The notes under the pieces: generated by a model | What the model saw: only the letters and a program-made list of their open reading frames with translations | Told to the model about the DNA's origin: nothing | The model's database searches: none | Position numbers and translations under genes: made by a program | Assembly: GCA_013054445.1 (NCBI GenBank) | Contig: JAAMPI010000675.1 | Coordinates: 1 to 28,378 of the forward strand | Length of the DNA: 28,378 bases | Reading direction: 5' to 3' | From: Cudoniella acicularis | Lineage: Eukaryota; Ascomycota; Leotiomycetes; Helotiales; Helotiaceae | Shown here: piece after piece, positions 10,669 through 20,442 of the stretch | Position numbering within the stretch: position 1 is the stretch's first letter | Layout of the letters: every line of letters begins with the position of its first letter

Positions 10669-12247
10669 CTACTTGAAGACCTTGCCATCAGCCCATGGGT
10701 ATTCCTTGCCGTTGACAGTGATTGGCTTCTCCCAGGTCCATTGGTCATCGACAAATTGACGGTCCTCGGCCTTTGTAGCATCGAGCTTGGTGAACTCGTA
10801 ACTCTCATAGTCAGGAGCGACGTCGAAAGCTGGAAGAGCGTCTTGGCCACGGATAACGAAAGCACCTTGGATTATAGAGTCATCCTTAACGCCGTAGACT
10901 GAGGCACAGCCGAAGATGTACTTGCGAGAACCCTCAAGACGAGCAAAGAAACCACCGATAAGGTTGGATGTCATGAAGACTTGAGTGAGCTCATCATTGT
11001 ACTTGTAATCAACCTTCCACAGAGAGTAATCTTCAGCGTTGAAGTTCTCCCAGAACCACTTGAGAGCAACAGGGGTATCGCTGTTGGAGTATTGACGCTT
11101 CCACTCATCAAGAGGAATGGTTGGCTTAGCCAGGGCTTCAAGAGGGTGCTTTGCCTTTGGTGCCTCTTGGACCTCCTCTTCCTCTTCCTCTTCAACTACC
11201 TTAGCCTTTGGCTTGGGTGCAGCCTTTGGTGCGGCTTCCTTCTTTGGTGCTGCCTCCTTCTTGGGTGGGGTGTACTTGATGGCTTCATCGATAAATGACA
11301 GCTTGCCAACAACCTCAGAGTAAATAGGTTGATTGTAGACAGTCTCATACCAACGGGTGACATTGGGGTTCTCGGAGCGCCACTTCTTGTCAAAGAAATA
11401 TTCGAAACCACGGGAGATAATGCCAGCAGCAAAGAGGTCAGCGAGAGTGATACGCTCACCAGCAAGGTAGGTATTTTCGAGCAAGTGAGCCTCGACGACA
11501 GCGACAGCCTTGAGGGCAGCCTTCGAGGAGTCATCAACGCTCTTCTTGTTATATGGGTCACGGCCAAGAATAGGGCGGAACCAACCACCGAGAGTTGGGA
11601 GGACCTCAGAGTTGAAGAATGACATCCACTTCAGGATAGAAGCATAACTGTGAATTTGTCAGTGTGCAAGTCCTTGACGGAAAGGACGGAAAGCTTACTC
11701 TTGCTTGGTCTTACCAAGAAGGGTTGTTTTCTCGTTTTGGGAGGTGACTAGAGTAATGTCAATAGGCAGTCCCAGTAAAAAAACCATGAACAGAAGCAGA
11801 ATTGTAAAGAGGTGCTCAGAGTCTAATTAATAAATAATCAACACGGAAGATTAAGACAGGGATAACTGTATGACTTTTCTTTCATCATTGCAAGGACAGC
11901 AGGACTGTAGGCTCGATCGAGACAGATCACGAAAGAGATGTGCACGTACTGTAGATGGCGATGGCAACGCACTCGTGGAGAGTGTAGCCATCAGCACCGA
12001 CGAAGGTTGGGACCTTTCCGAGCTTGTTAATCTTGAGGTACTCGGCGGAGACGCCCTTGGCAGGCTCTGTCTCAACGATCTCGAGGTCGACATTGTTGGC
12101 CTTTGCGACTGCGCGGATGGCAGTTGAGCGGGGGTTGCCCTGTGCAGAATTGTCAGTCTAGATGCGTCACAGTAGAAATGGATGCAATAGGTAGCACAAG
12201 GAAGAATAACATACCGGGTAGGTGTAAAGTTTTCCGAATGGTGCCAT
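10669..12247 (-). CDS. Translation elongation factor 1-gamma (eEF1B-gamma)
   Basis: Four exons: 12247-12215, 12139-11950, 11747-11699 and 11647-10669, coding for 416 aa, the family's usual length. The start exon encodes only MAPFGKLYTYP. A GST-like N-domain (NPRSTAIRAVAKANN, KVPTFVGADGYTLHECVAIAIY) and GST C-domain (KTTLLGKTKQDYASILKW, LAGERITLADLFAAGIISRG) come first. A Lys/Ala/Pro-rich linker with a run of glutamates follows, then the conserved EF1G domain (HPLEALAKPTIPLDEWKRQY to the final GKEYPWADGKVFK). The protein anchors the eEF1B guanine-exchange complex that recharges eEF1A with GTP. Intron 2 (202 nt) is longer than the other two (75 and 51 nt). The gene shares a 222-bp divergent promoter with the uS9m gene. 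Confidence 0.96.
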
Positions 12248-12469
12248 GATTGCGGTCTGTTACGATGTTGAGATGTGGAAGAGTCAGAAAAGCTCGAACG
12301 TTTTGAAATTTTGTGTAGTGGAGGGGCTGGTGCGCCCGCGCTAACCCTTTCGGTATGGGTGTTATCACGTGATAGCAATCAGAAAATGCTGGCAGCCGAG
12401 TGGTTTTCCAAACGTCGAACCAAGCACTACAACAGCATTACGACCACCTGTGGGCGGCCAATCTTCAAG
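12248..12469. promoter_or_regulatory. Shared divergent promoter with a 12-bp E-box palindrome
   Basis: Only 222 bases separate the start codons of eEF1B-gamma (minus) and mitochondrial uS9m (plus), both translation genes. At 12363-12374 is a perfect 12-bp palindrome, TATCACGTGATA, centred on CACGTG with the flanks preferred by Cbf1-type bHLH factors (TCACGTGA). The site is visible; its function is inferred. Confidence 0.5.
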
Positions 12470-13507
12470 ATGAAGGTAGCGTGGCTTCCCATAAGTTTGC
12501 GAGAAACTCTCCGGTGTGCCTATACTCCACGGCCAATAATATCTGCACGAAATTGCACCCTGAACAGCCGACCGCGACAGTTTACAACAGCTTCAAGACT
12601 TCAGGCCGGCATTGCAGCCTCTGAGATCAAATTCCCACGAGAGGAGAATCGGGATGGACAGCAGTATCAGGAACAGGAAGAGGAGGATACATTCTTTGCC
12701 CGAGTTGTCCCCACTTCACCATCATATTTCACCGCCCAACCATTATTTACGGACGATTTACTCGCTCTACAAAACCTCCTCCGCAGATACTCGAGTCTGC
12801 CGACGGTAAAGCCTGGTGAACAACCTCGAGTGGCCTGGAGAGCACTGTCAGAATACAGAGATGCGGTCGGCGAATCTGTCAAGGCATCTAAATATCACAA
12901 AATCGTTCAGGTTCTTCAACGACTGAACCAAATCCATCCATCACTTATGCCAGCCGATGTACAGGAAGCCTTGAACGAATACAAGAGGGACATCAATCCA
13001 TATCAGAACGTGCCGAAGGTCACGCCGGTCAACAGTATGGGAGTAGCTTTGGGCGCAGGGCGGAGGAAAGCATCAACAGCAAGAGCCTGGGTTGTAGAGG
13101 GAACAGGAGAGGTGTTGGTTAATGGGAAAACACTTGCGGAGGCATTCGGTCGGGTACACGACAGGGAGAGTGTTATATGGGCTCTGAAGTCTACGAATAG
13201 AATCGATAAATACAATGTCTGGGCCCTTGCAACCGGTGGAGGAACGACAGGACAAGCAGAAGCCTTGACATTAGCAGTTGGAAAGGCATTGTTGGCACAT
13301 GAGCCAGCTTTGAAGCCAGCGTTACGGAGAGGTAAGTTGACTTTTATTTTCAATGTTCCTTTGCGATGCTTGAACATTACCCCTGGATAATGATTGGATT
13401 GCTAACATACTCTAGCTGGATGTATGACGCGCGATCCAAGAAGAGTAGAAAGAAAGAAGCCAGGCCACAGCAAGGCAAGGAAAATGCCGGCTTGGGTCAA
13501 GAGATAG
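12470..13507 (+). CDS. MRPS9: Mitochondrial small-subunit ribosomal protein uS9m
   Basis: Two exons, 12470-13331 and 13416-13507 (84-nt intron, phase 1), coding for 317 aa. The N-terminus ([18 protein letters not shown]..., many Arg, no acidic residues, then RQFTTASRL) is a typical mitochondrial presequence. The S9 domain occupies the C-terminal 130 residues: [23 protein letters not shown] in overlapping parts, then [18 protein letters not shown], and the spliced end [19 protein letters not shown] with a basic tail ending VKR. That tail reaches the ribosomal P site in S9 proteins. An in-frame ATG at 12386 is possible but would put extra residues before an already good presequence. The protein builds the head of the mitoribosomal small subunit. 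Confidence 0.93.
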
Positions 13508-14118
13508 ATGTTGTTTGTATTATATTGTACGAAGCATTGGTGTACAAAAGTCAAGGGAAATCGGGTTCAATCATGTGACAATGGCTCTCATATTTTGCAT
13601 TTATCAAGGTGGCTGAAAAAACTGGGCCAACGGACAAGATTGTTGTATGTGCTTTTCGAAGGCAAGTGCCTTGTCTCCATTCGGAGTTTACCCCGTTCTT
13701 GATTTCTCTGAATCACTAAACTACTTATGCAACATATGCACAACAGCTACCAATCGGGGTTTCGTGTCCCTCAGTGATCTTCCCTGATTCATTAACTCGT
13801 TACAACAAAATCACCAAAAAATTCCCACCGTCGCGCAAGCCCTTGTGCAGACTGCAGTGCAGTGCAGTACGGTGTGGGATCTTGGCCGGAAAACAAACTT
13901 CATACAACCTTCCCAATTCAAGCACTTTTCCCATTTTAAAGCCCTCAAAAATCAATCAAACAATCCTCAATCATCCAAAAACCAATAGAGGTAACAAATT
14001 CCAGCAAACGCTCTTTTCCACCAATAAGCTTAACCCCGACCCGTCCATCCACAAAGAATTGCTTTTTCTGCAAGATCTTTCTGACCTTCCCGTCCTCACC
14101 TCCACCTGCATGCACGCA
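13508..14118. other. Intergenic / probable promoter and 5' part before the UbiA fragment
   Basis: About 610 bases between the uS9m stop and the N block. The left half should be 3'UTR. The right half is A/C-rich with few ATGs and looks like a 5' leader. A short GCAGT tandem lies near 13853-13865. I find no UbiA N-terminal motif or transmembrane helix in any plus-strand frame, so the first exon of the following gene appears to be missing in the gap. Confidence 0.45.
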
Positions 14119-14204
14119 NNNNNAAAAAAAAAAAAAAAACCCCCCCCCCCCCCCCCCCCCTTTTTTTTTTTTTTTTTTTTTTCCCCCCCCCCCCCCCCCC
14201 CCCC
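14119..14204. other. Assembly gap with homopolymer blocks
   Basis: Five Ns (14119-14123) are followed without interruption by A x16 (14124-14139), C x21 (14140-14160), T x22 (14161-14182) and C x22 (14183-14204). Four back-to-back pure homopolymers of similar length are not plausible native sequence in a coding neighbourhood. I read this as an assembly or gap-filling artefact that replaces an unknown length of real DNA. Confidence 0.85.
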
Positions 14205-15014
14205 ACAGCCCTCCTTCTCTCCAAAAATCTCATCCTCTTAGCCGCAGCATTCACGCTCCACTCCGCAGGCTGCACTTGGAACGACATCGCAGACCGAAAT
14301 CTCGACAGCCAAGTAACACGCACACGCTTCCGGCCTATGGCACGAAAAGCCATTCCCGTCCTTAACGCTTACATGTTTTGGGCTCTGCAAGCCGCCGTCT
14401 GGATAGCAATAGCCTCCCTCCTTTTTCCGAATCAAAATTCTAAATTCTGGACAGAGTGGATTGCACCATCCGCGTTCTTTGGTGCGGTTTATCCGTACAT
14501 GAAACGAGTAACCTACTACCCACAAGTTATCCTAGGACTCTCCCTCTCATGGGGCACCTTTCTCGGCTGCGGAGCCATGGGAATCGATCCTCTTACTCTC
14601 ATCTTGAACGAACCTTTCGGCTACGGAGCAGCAATCCTCTGCATCTTCGCCACAAATATAGTTTGGATAGTGAAAAACGATATGATTTACGCACACCGAG
14701 ACCTAGAAGACGACATCAAAGCCGGTATATTGTCTATGGCTGTCCGTTTCCGCGGCCACCCGAAACGCGTACTTGCTATATTGAGTATACTGCAAATGGG
14801 ATTACTTGTTGAGATAGGGATTTTGATGGGGTTTGAAAGTTTTTGGATCTTAGGGACTTGTGGGGGATGTGCAGTGTTGGAGTTTTGGATGGTGAGGAGT
14901 GTGGATTTGGGGAGTGGGGAGGAGTGTTGGTGGTGGTGTAAGGTTGGGCCGGTTGGGTTGGGGATGTTGGTTTTGGGGGGGATGGTTGCTGAGTATTGTA
15001 GTCGTGTATTATAG
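14205..15014 (+). CDS. UbiA-family prenyltransferase, 5'-truncated by the gap
   Basis: The frame enters from the homopolymer block and runs 269 codons to a TAG at 15012-15014. It contains the first Asp-rich motif NDIADRNLD (14280-14306) followed by VTRTRFRPMARKAI, and the second motif YAHRDLEDD, which together bind prenyl-diphosphate via magnesium. There are about six hydrophobic helices and a WWWCKVGPVGLGMLVLGG-type C-terminus. Family members are usually 310-350 aa, so some 50-80 N-terminal residues including the first helix are missing. The ATG at 14337 lies after motif one and cannot be the true start. The HSAGCTWND variant resembles UbiA enzymes of meroterpenoid pathways more than COQ2. 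No polyketide synthase or other cluster gene is in view, so the substrate is unknown. Confidence 0.85.
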   Translation, partial: TALLLSKNLILLAAAFTLHSAGCTWNDIADRNLDSQVTRTRFRPMARKAIPVLNAYMFWALQAAVWIAIASLLFPNQNSKFWTEWIAPSAFFGAVYPYMKRVTYYPQVILGLSLSWGTFLGCGAMGIDPLTLILNEPFGYGAAILCIFATNIVWIVKNDMIYAHRDLEDDIKAGILSMAVRFRGHPKRVLAILSILQMGLLVEIGILMGFESFWILGTCGGCAVLEFWMVRSVDLGSGEECWWWCKVGPVGLGMLVLGGMVAEYCSRVL

Positions 15015-15560
15015 CAACGTGGTGAAGATTTACAATAGAAATGTTCTTGGGACTTGTGCTGGTTATACTTACTGGCGGTTTCCATTCTATATATGTTAAA
15101 TCAGAAATGATATCGAGAACCTGCTCATCTAAATCGGTAGTTTTAAATAAACAACACAGCCGCCTGAGCCCCCTCGCTTTGAAAGTTTCAAAATTGCATC
15201 GCACGAAATGAAAACAAAATTAATCGTCGGGTTTGAATCCCGCTCCACCATCCTTTCCTCCTCGCTTATATGATGGTGGTGGATTCCCTCCTTGACTCAA
15301 CACTTCCAATTCCTAGAACACTCTAAGTACTTATGGGTTCAAGAGGGTTAGCTTGAAGGTCATTTTCTACGAATTCCTCGATCTTAGATTTTTCATTGAA
15401 GATGTATGTAATTGAAAGAAAAATTTAGGGAGGGGAGGATCGCTTCATAGACTCCATTTTCTTTTAAGAAAGAAAATGTATAACAAAACAGTTTTCGGTA
15501 TTAACTCGCTAACAAATCCAAACCCACCCAGGTATAACCCAAACTCCATTTATATGCAAT
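15015..15560. other. Intergenic, convergent 3' ends (UbiA / ADE2)
   Basis: About 545 AT-rich bases between facing stops. A stretch near 15231-15250 looks like a tRNA T-arm plus CCA but has no matching 5' acceptor strand. No gene is supported. Confidence 0.5.
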
Positions 15561-17941
15561 CTAATAATCCGCAAAACCAACATCCTTCAATCTCTTTGCC
15601 TTCTCCACGACTTCGTCCGCTGCATCCTTGGCATACTTTTCCACTCTCAACCTAATCTCATCATCACTTGTGCCTAATATCCGCGCTGCTAACAAAGCTG
15701 CGTTGATACTATTGTTAATTGCCACAGCCGCAACAGGAACGCCATGTGGATTTGCACAATGCTGTACAAGCTATCCACCCCATCCAACGTGTTCGCCTTT
15801 ACTGGTGCGCCGATGACAGGTAAAGACGTCGAAGCAGCAATCATCCCAGGTAAATGTGCAGCACCTCCACCAGCAGCTATTATGACTTTTATTCCGCGTG
15901 ATACTGCTGAAGAGGCGAACGCAGTCATTCGGTCGGGCGTACGGTGTGCCGAGGTGATGTCGATCTCGAAAGGAATTCCAAGCTTTTCGAGAAGAGCGAG
16001 ACCGGGTTCCAAGACACTCAGATCTGAGTCCGAACCCATTGTCACGGCCACAAGTTTTTGTGGTGACGGTAAAGATATGGTGGAGGGTGTTGGAGTTACT
16101 GAACGTGCCTGTTTGGGGGTACGACGAGAAGTCACTTTCGCTCTGCACGCATGGCATCTGAGAGCTTGATGAGTGGCGCCATGAGCGCTTCAGCGTAGGG
16201 CATGGATGGTGCAACGATAGTGATGTGACCAATTTTGCGGCCAGGTTTGGGTTCTTTGCCGTACCTGCTATCATATTAGCATTCTTTTTTTCTCTTAACA
16301 GGGTTGGAGGGAGCTAGGAGGAATTGCGAGGATGAAACATCCTCTTAGAGGAAGTAACAAAAAAGATGCTCACATATGAAGTGCGGCCATCGGTATTGAA
16401 GTAGCCCGTTTCACGATCTCGTTATGTGAAGTTTTCGATTGCCCGCCAAGTATGTTTAGCATGATAGTTGCGGAGGACATTGTTGGTATAACGGAATTCG
16501 GGAAAGATGGCATAATTCCCAGTATAGATAAAAGTTGAGATTTGTATTGTGAGAAAGTAGGGCATGCTTCAATTGTGTAATGACCGCTGTTATGAGGCCG
16601 TGGAGCGATTTCGTTCACAATAAGCCGACCTGTATTGTATTAGCTTTAATATTCGCTTTAACCCAAGCATGTTACATCATCGACAGCGTTGGGTGCATTG
16701 CCTTCCCTAAATCAGCATTTTTGAATAGTAGATGGGTTTTAATTCGTCGATTCCGATTCGGTCCAATTTCTTTCCTGAGAGACTAAAGTGCTGATTAGGA
16801 AAGCCAGTTAGAATACTCACCGTAAGATGGCAACTTGCAAACACCATAGCAAACCTGGCTCCAGCTCGGTGCCATAAGGATTGTTGATTTAAAACCCATC
16901 GAATATTGAAAAATGCAGATTTTCGGGAGGAATAACAAAGCACGCCAGGCTAAAGATTAGTAGTGTCACTCACCATCATCCATGAGGAACAGCTCCACCC
17001 CAAAAACCCCCTTTCCCCAAAGACTTCCAACAGCCTTCCGTGCCAGATCCTGAGCTTCTTGCTGCACCTTGTCCGACACCGTTCGCGCAGGAACGTATAC
17101 CAATTTGCACACGCTATCCTCATGAACTGTTTCGACAGCGGGGTATGCGATCGTTCCTTCAATAAATTAGCACTATATTCTTCGAGGAGTAGTGAGGCGA
17201 GAATTCCGGGAATGGAACTTCATGCCGCTTATAATAGGGAGCCAAAGAAATGGGATAGTTACCTTTCCCAATGTCGGAAGCTGCATCCTCCGTTTTGACA
17301 ACCATGACAGCAATCTCCATTCTGAAATTTGCCCATTTCTCAGCATAGAGATCTCTTCCCTTTAGAGCTTTCAATGCATCCTCGATATCGGCAGGGGATT
17401 TGACGGGATAATTTCCTCGCCCATCGTATGCATCCTTTCTCGCTTTCAACATGAAAGGATATCCCAACTCGCGACCAAATTGTGCCAACTCGCCGGTCTC
17501 CACTGCCCTCGAAATAGCCGTATGAACCCCACTTCTCACAAGGTGATCTTTCTGCAAATATTTGTCCTGGATCGTGCGAATTGTTCTCCAGCTTGGCTGG
17601 ACCTCCACTCTTTTTATCCTTTTACTCCCATCTTTGTCTGTCACTTCCACGCCCTTCTCAGCGATCTCCTCTAGCACATATGTATCGACGTGCTCAATCT
17701 CCACCGTGAGAATATCTACCTGGCGTGCCAATTCCCTAATCTTTTCCGCATCGATAAAGGAGCCGTCAATGTGGGCGTTTTTTGCATTGACTTGCTTCGC
17801 AGGAGAATTTTCGGCGTCGAGGACGACAATTTTGACGCCGAGGGGGTTCGCAGCTTCGCAGAGCATCTGGCCAAGCTGTCCGCCTCCGAGCAGACCAATT
17901 GTTCGATCCATTGTGAAAAAGCCGGGATTCTGAGAAGACAT
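15561..17941 (-). CDS. ADE2: Phosphoribosylaminoimidazole carboxylase Ade2 (PurK-PurE fusion), two apparent frameshifts
   Basis: Exons 17941-17263, 17156-16974, 16629-16374 and 16264-15561. The N-terminal ATP-grasp PurK part has [50 protein letters not shown], then [33 protein letters not shown] and [18 protein letters not shown]. The C-terminal PurE part has [19 protein letters not shown] and [10 protein letters not shown]. It converts AIR to CAIR in purine synthesis in the cytosol. The sequence as given does not read through. The linker frame ends MRAERK then TGA near 16136, while PurE lies in another frame. PurE itself loses frame near 15750, where SIVQM-P-x-G is expected. One extra base at each site would give 607 aa, ending GFADY at 15561. 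Intron 3 (344 nt) is unusually long and carries an inverted repeat. Confidence 0.9.
16630..16973 (-). other. Long ADE2 intron (third gap between exons 2 and 3)
   Basis: The donor GTGAGT follows DDG at 16973 and the acceptor CAG ends at 16630, both in matching phase (1), giving a 344-nt intron. The other ADE2 introns are 106 and 109 nt. Almost all the extra length equals the 222-bp segment bounded by the inverted repeat described separately. Confidence 0.8.
16705..16926. repeat. MITE-like foldback element in an ADE2 intron
   Basis: The 41-bp arms at 16705-16745 and 16886-16926 are inverted copies, 34 of 41 positions identical by my alignment, sharing GCATTTTT and GATGGGTTTTAA. The spacer of 140 bp has no coding content. 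The structure resembles a small non-autonomous inverted-repeat element. I see no clear target-site duplication, and no second copy in this window, so the transposon reading is inference. Confidence 0.55.
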
Positions 17942-19577
17942 TATGAGCGAGTGTCGCGGGGTGTCCTAGGTGGGGGGAGGGAAATGGTCGTGGAAAAGTT
18001 GCGACAGAGGTGAATTAGAACTGAAGAAGAAAATTTGATAATGCTGCACCACCTAAGAAGAAAGGGCTTGATGAAATTGAAAAAGTGGGTACTCTGGCGC
18101 AAATGTATGAAAATCCCGAGGTGGTGAGCAAGAATGAGAAATAAAAGTTTAGAGGTCATAATCATTCTTTTTATTCGCCAATAATGCCGCCGGCAATTTC
18201 ACACCGCCTTCCAAAAATACTCACCGCTTTCTGCCCCACTACCTCTCCTCTCCACCCCTCCATGGAGCTTCTCTCGAGATCATTTATAAAAGACAAGCAT
18301 GTTTCACACAACATCTCTTCTTCGACGCCTGTTAATAGTCCGAGTTTGTTCTGGACTCCGGTTCTTTTTTAATCTACGTGGACAATTTTAATGATACATC
18401 GCACAAGTAAGGTCCGTCTAGCATGGAGTAGAAAGTTCAGATGTTTTTTTTCTTCCTTGTAAAGTGTAAAGAAATTCTTTACTTCAATGTTCATGAGAAT
18501 CTATCTTACTTTACGAACTTTAAATAACCTTCAATAATTTATTTGGCTTTCAAGATCGAGTATTAAATCGTCCTTTAAGCCTTGTAATTGCAGACCTTTG
18601 GTTCTCGTCATTTATTTCTCCTTCCCTAGGAGATTTTCTACTTAGTGCTCGTAGATTTGGTAGATGCTTGTTGATTCAGAAAATCGAAGGGGTCTACAAG
18701 TATTCCAAACTCTTCAGTAGGCCTCATTCAGAACACAATGGGTTCAATCATAATCTCCTAAAAAGCTTTGTAAAATTTCATTTAAAGCTTCATTTACCGT
18801 TTACCCTCATCTCTCAAAAGGTGCAGAAAAAGTTCAGATACCATAACTATGAATGATTAATAGGTTCAACATACCAGAGTTTGGCCAATTCATTTCCCAC
18901 TTCTTATCATCAGGTTGTAGTGAAAGTGATGCCTTTGAGTTATTCTGCCTCCGTAAATTGTTATTCCAACATGCATTACGCCGTAAATTCCCAACTGTTT
19001 GCGGACAGTTACTTCCCAATATCAAGTCGAATACTAGGGTCCAGCGGCATATTTCGCCATTTTTAGATCGATTGAAGCTGAAGAATCACCCTAACTCTCT
19101 TATTGTGAAAACCTCTCGACTTCTGGGTTTAAATTTCTCTCCTTTGTCGGGGCCTCTCCTAATCACACCCTTTCCTCCCTTATGTAGATGATTTGGATTT
19201 GAGAGAAGAGAATAAATAAAGTGCAGCCGCAGGTGGCACAATCTCTCTTCTTTGAAGCATGTCTTCTCGCGTGACACGTTTCTTTGTGTGAACGCGTCTC
19301 TCCAAGGCAGTCCTTCTCTCCTTTCCTTTCCCGAGATTTTCCGATTGACTTCAGTGGGTTCACTATAGCAACCCGATTTACAGTTTGCACAGTTTACAAA
19401 ATGTTTTCACGTGAGACAAGATTCAGGACAATCACCATCTCGTCTATAAATTGCTGGCTCCTTTCAGCTCTTTAAATAATTCACCTCTCTACATCTTCTC
19501 ACCAGCCGACTGTCAACAACAGTTGAGGCTTCCAACACCTCCATTCACTCAACCGAATCAAACCTTCAACCTCAATC
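17942..19577. other. Long AT-rich intergenic region between ADE2 and the secreted-protein gene
   Basis: About 1.6 kb. The left end should contain the ADE2 promoter. From 18370 to 19200 it is AT-rich with scattered stops. It holds a small hairpin (GTAAAGAA-A-TTCTTTAC, near 18465-18481) and a repeated CCGTAAATT (near 18951 and 18980). Open frames here, such as one of about 112 codons at 18853-19191, lack any family character. The right end is the promoter and leader of the secreted protein. Confidence 0.45.
19407..19450 (+). promoter_or_regulatory. E-box and TATA box of the secreted-protein gene
   Basis: TCACGTGA at 19407-19414 lies 30 bases ahead of TATAAA at 19445-19450. The following 130 bases up to the ATG at 19578 are CT/CA-rich, ending in CTCAATCATGAAG, as expected for a strongly transcribed fungal gene leader. 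Confidence 0.45.
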
Positions 19578-20442
19578 ATGAAGTTCATCAATCTCGCTCC
19601 GGGCCTTGTGCTTGTTGCGTCTGCAGTCTCGGTACGTCCACGCAAGTTTGGAAATTCCTATTGTTTGCTGACTTTCAAAGGTGATGGCCACTGCTTTGCC
19701 AGAAGGAGCTTCCCTTCAACAAAGACCAGTATCCCTGATGGTTACGAGATGAATATCATGCAATTCTCCGGTACGATTGGCGGCATTCAACACACTAGCA
19801 ATGGCACTATTAAGCAAGTCTTCGAAGAGTTCAAGAAGCGCCACCCCGAAGCCGCTGCCGCCACTCTTGCCGCTGCAAAAGTTACCACTGGTGCCAAGGC
19901 TACTTCCAAGAAGCTTGAAACCCGCGGCAGCAAGGTCAGTTGTCCCCCCCTCACTTTCAGAATATCGCTTGCTCACATGTCCTCGCAAAGTATGCACTCA
20001 ACTGCTGTCCAGTTGGTGGCTGGGGCTGGACCGGTGCTTCTCAGAAGAGAATTCTAGAAGGCATTTCCTATCTCCGAAATGTTAATGCTCTCTGTGGTGT
20101 TGGTGTTCGCTCCTGCGTTCGCGTTTCCTGCTCTTGGGACGCGGCCATCTACCTTTGCAACGACGTAAGTTCTACTTCCCTTCCCCTTCTCATTTATTTC
20201 TTGAAGCTGAATTTTTTTTCCTCCAGAACTATAACGATGTTGCTCCTAACTGCGCCTACATTGCCACGTTTGCTCAAGATCTCATCAATGCTTGTTCTTT
20301 CTGGAATGGTGGTTGGGGTGAGCAAGTTTGTGGTCAGGAGTTCGATACTGACAGCTACAATGTCATTGTTCGTAAGTAAATCCATTTCACCTTCGACGGC
20401 CATACAATTGCCAATATGAAATCAGATTCCGACAATTGCTAA
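19578..20442 (+). CDS. Small cysteine-rich secreted protein (effector-like), one apparent frameshift
   Basis: Exon 1 (19578-19631) encodes a signal peptide, MKFINLAPGLVLVASAVS. Later exons are about 19681-19934, 19991-20164, 20227-20371 and 20426-20442, the last giving the end HSDNC. Visible features are NGTIKQVFEEFKKRHPE and LNCCPVGGWGWTGAS, then ISYLRNVNALCGVG, SCVRVSCSWDAAIYLCND and FDTDSYNVIV. The mature part has ten cysteines. Exon 2 spliced at the best acceptor (branch GCTGAC, TTTCAAAG, 19680) reads ALPEGASLQQRP and then loses frame near 19725-19730. One added base restores SIPDGYE and gives about 214 aa. Alternatively an acceptor at 19724 keeps frame without any change (199 aa) but drops ALPEGASL, which the neighbouring copy conserves. 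I do not recognise a named domain. Extracellular location is likely; the function is unknown. Confidence 0.75.

Noticed and set aside
13774..14241. 155-codon open frame crossing the N block
   Set aside because: It reads through Ns and homopolymers, and its left part has no UbiA or other family feature; it is out of frame with the prenyltransferase motifs.
14337..15014. UbiA gene starting at the ATG at 14337
   Set aside because: The essential NDxxDRxxD motif lies upstream at 14280-14306 in the same frame.
15231..15250. tRNA-like 3' end (GGTTTGAATCC-type T-arm followed by CGCTCCACCA)
   Set aside because: No complementary acceptor 5' strand, D-arm or anticodon arm in the preceding 90 bases, and nuclear tRNA genes do not encode CCA.
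16110..16141. A tiny intron as explanation for the ADE2 linker frameshift
   Set aside because: The only GT..AG pairs nearby give about 27-35 nt, well below the 50-nt minimum of the other introns here.
18853..19191. 112-codon open frame in the AT-rich intergenic region
   Set aside because: No recognisable motif, no promoter, AT-rich random-like composition.
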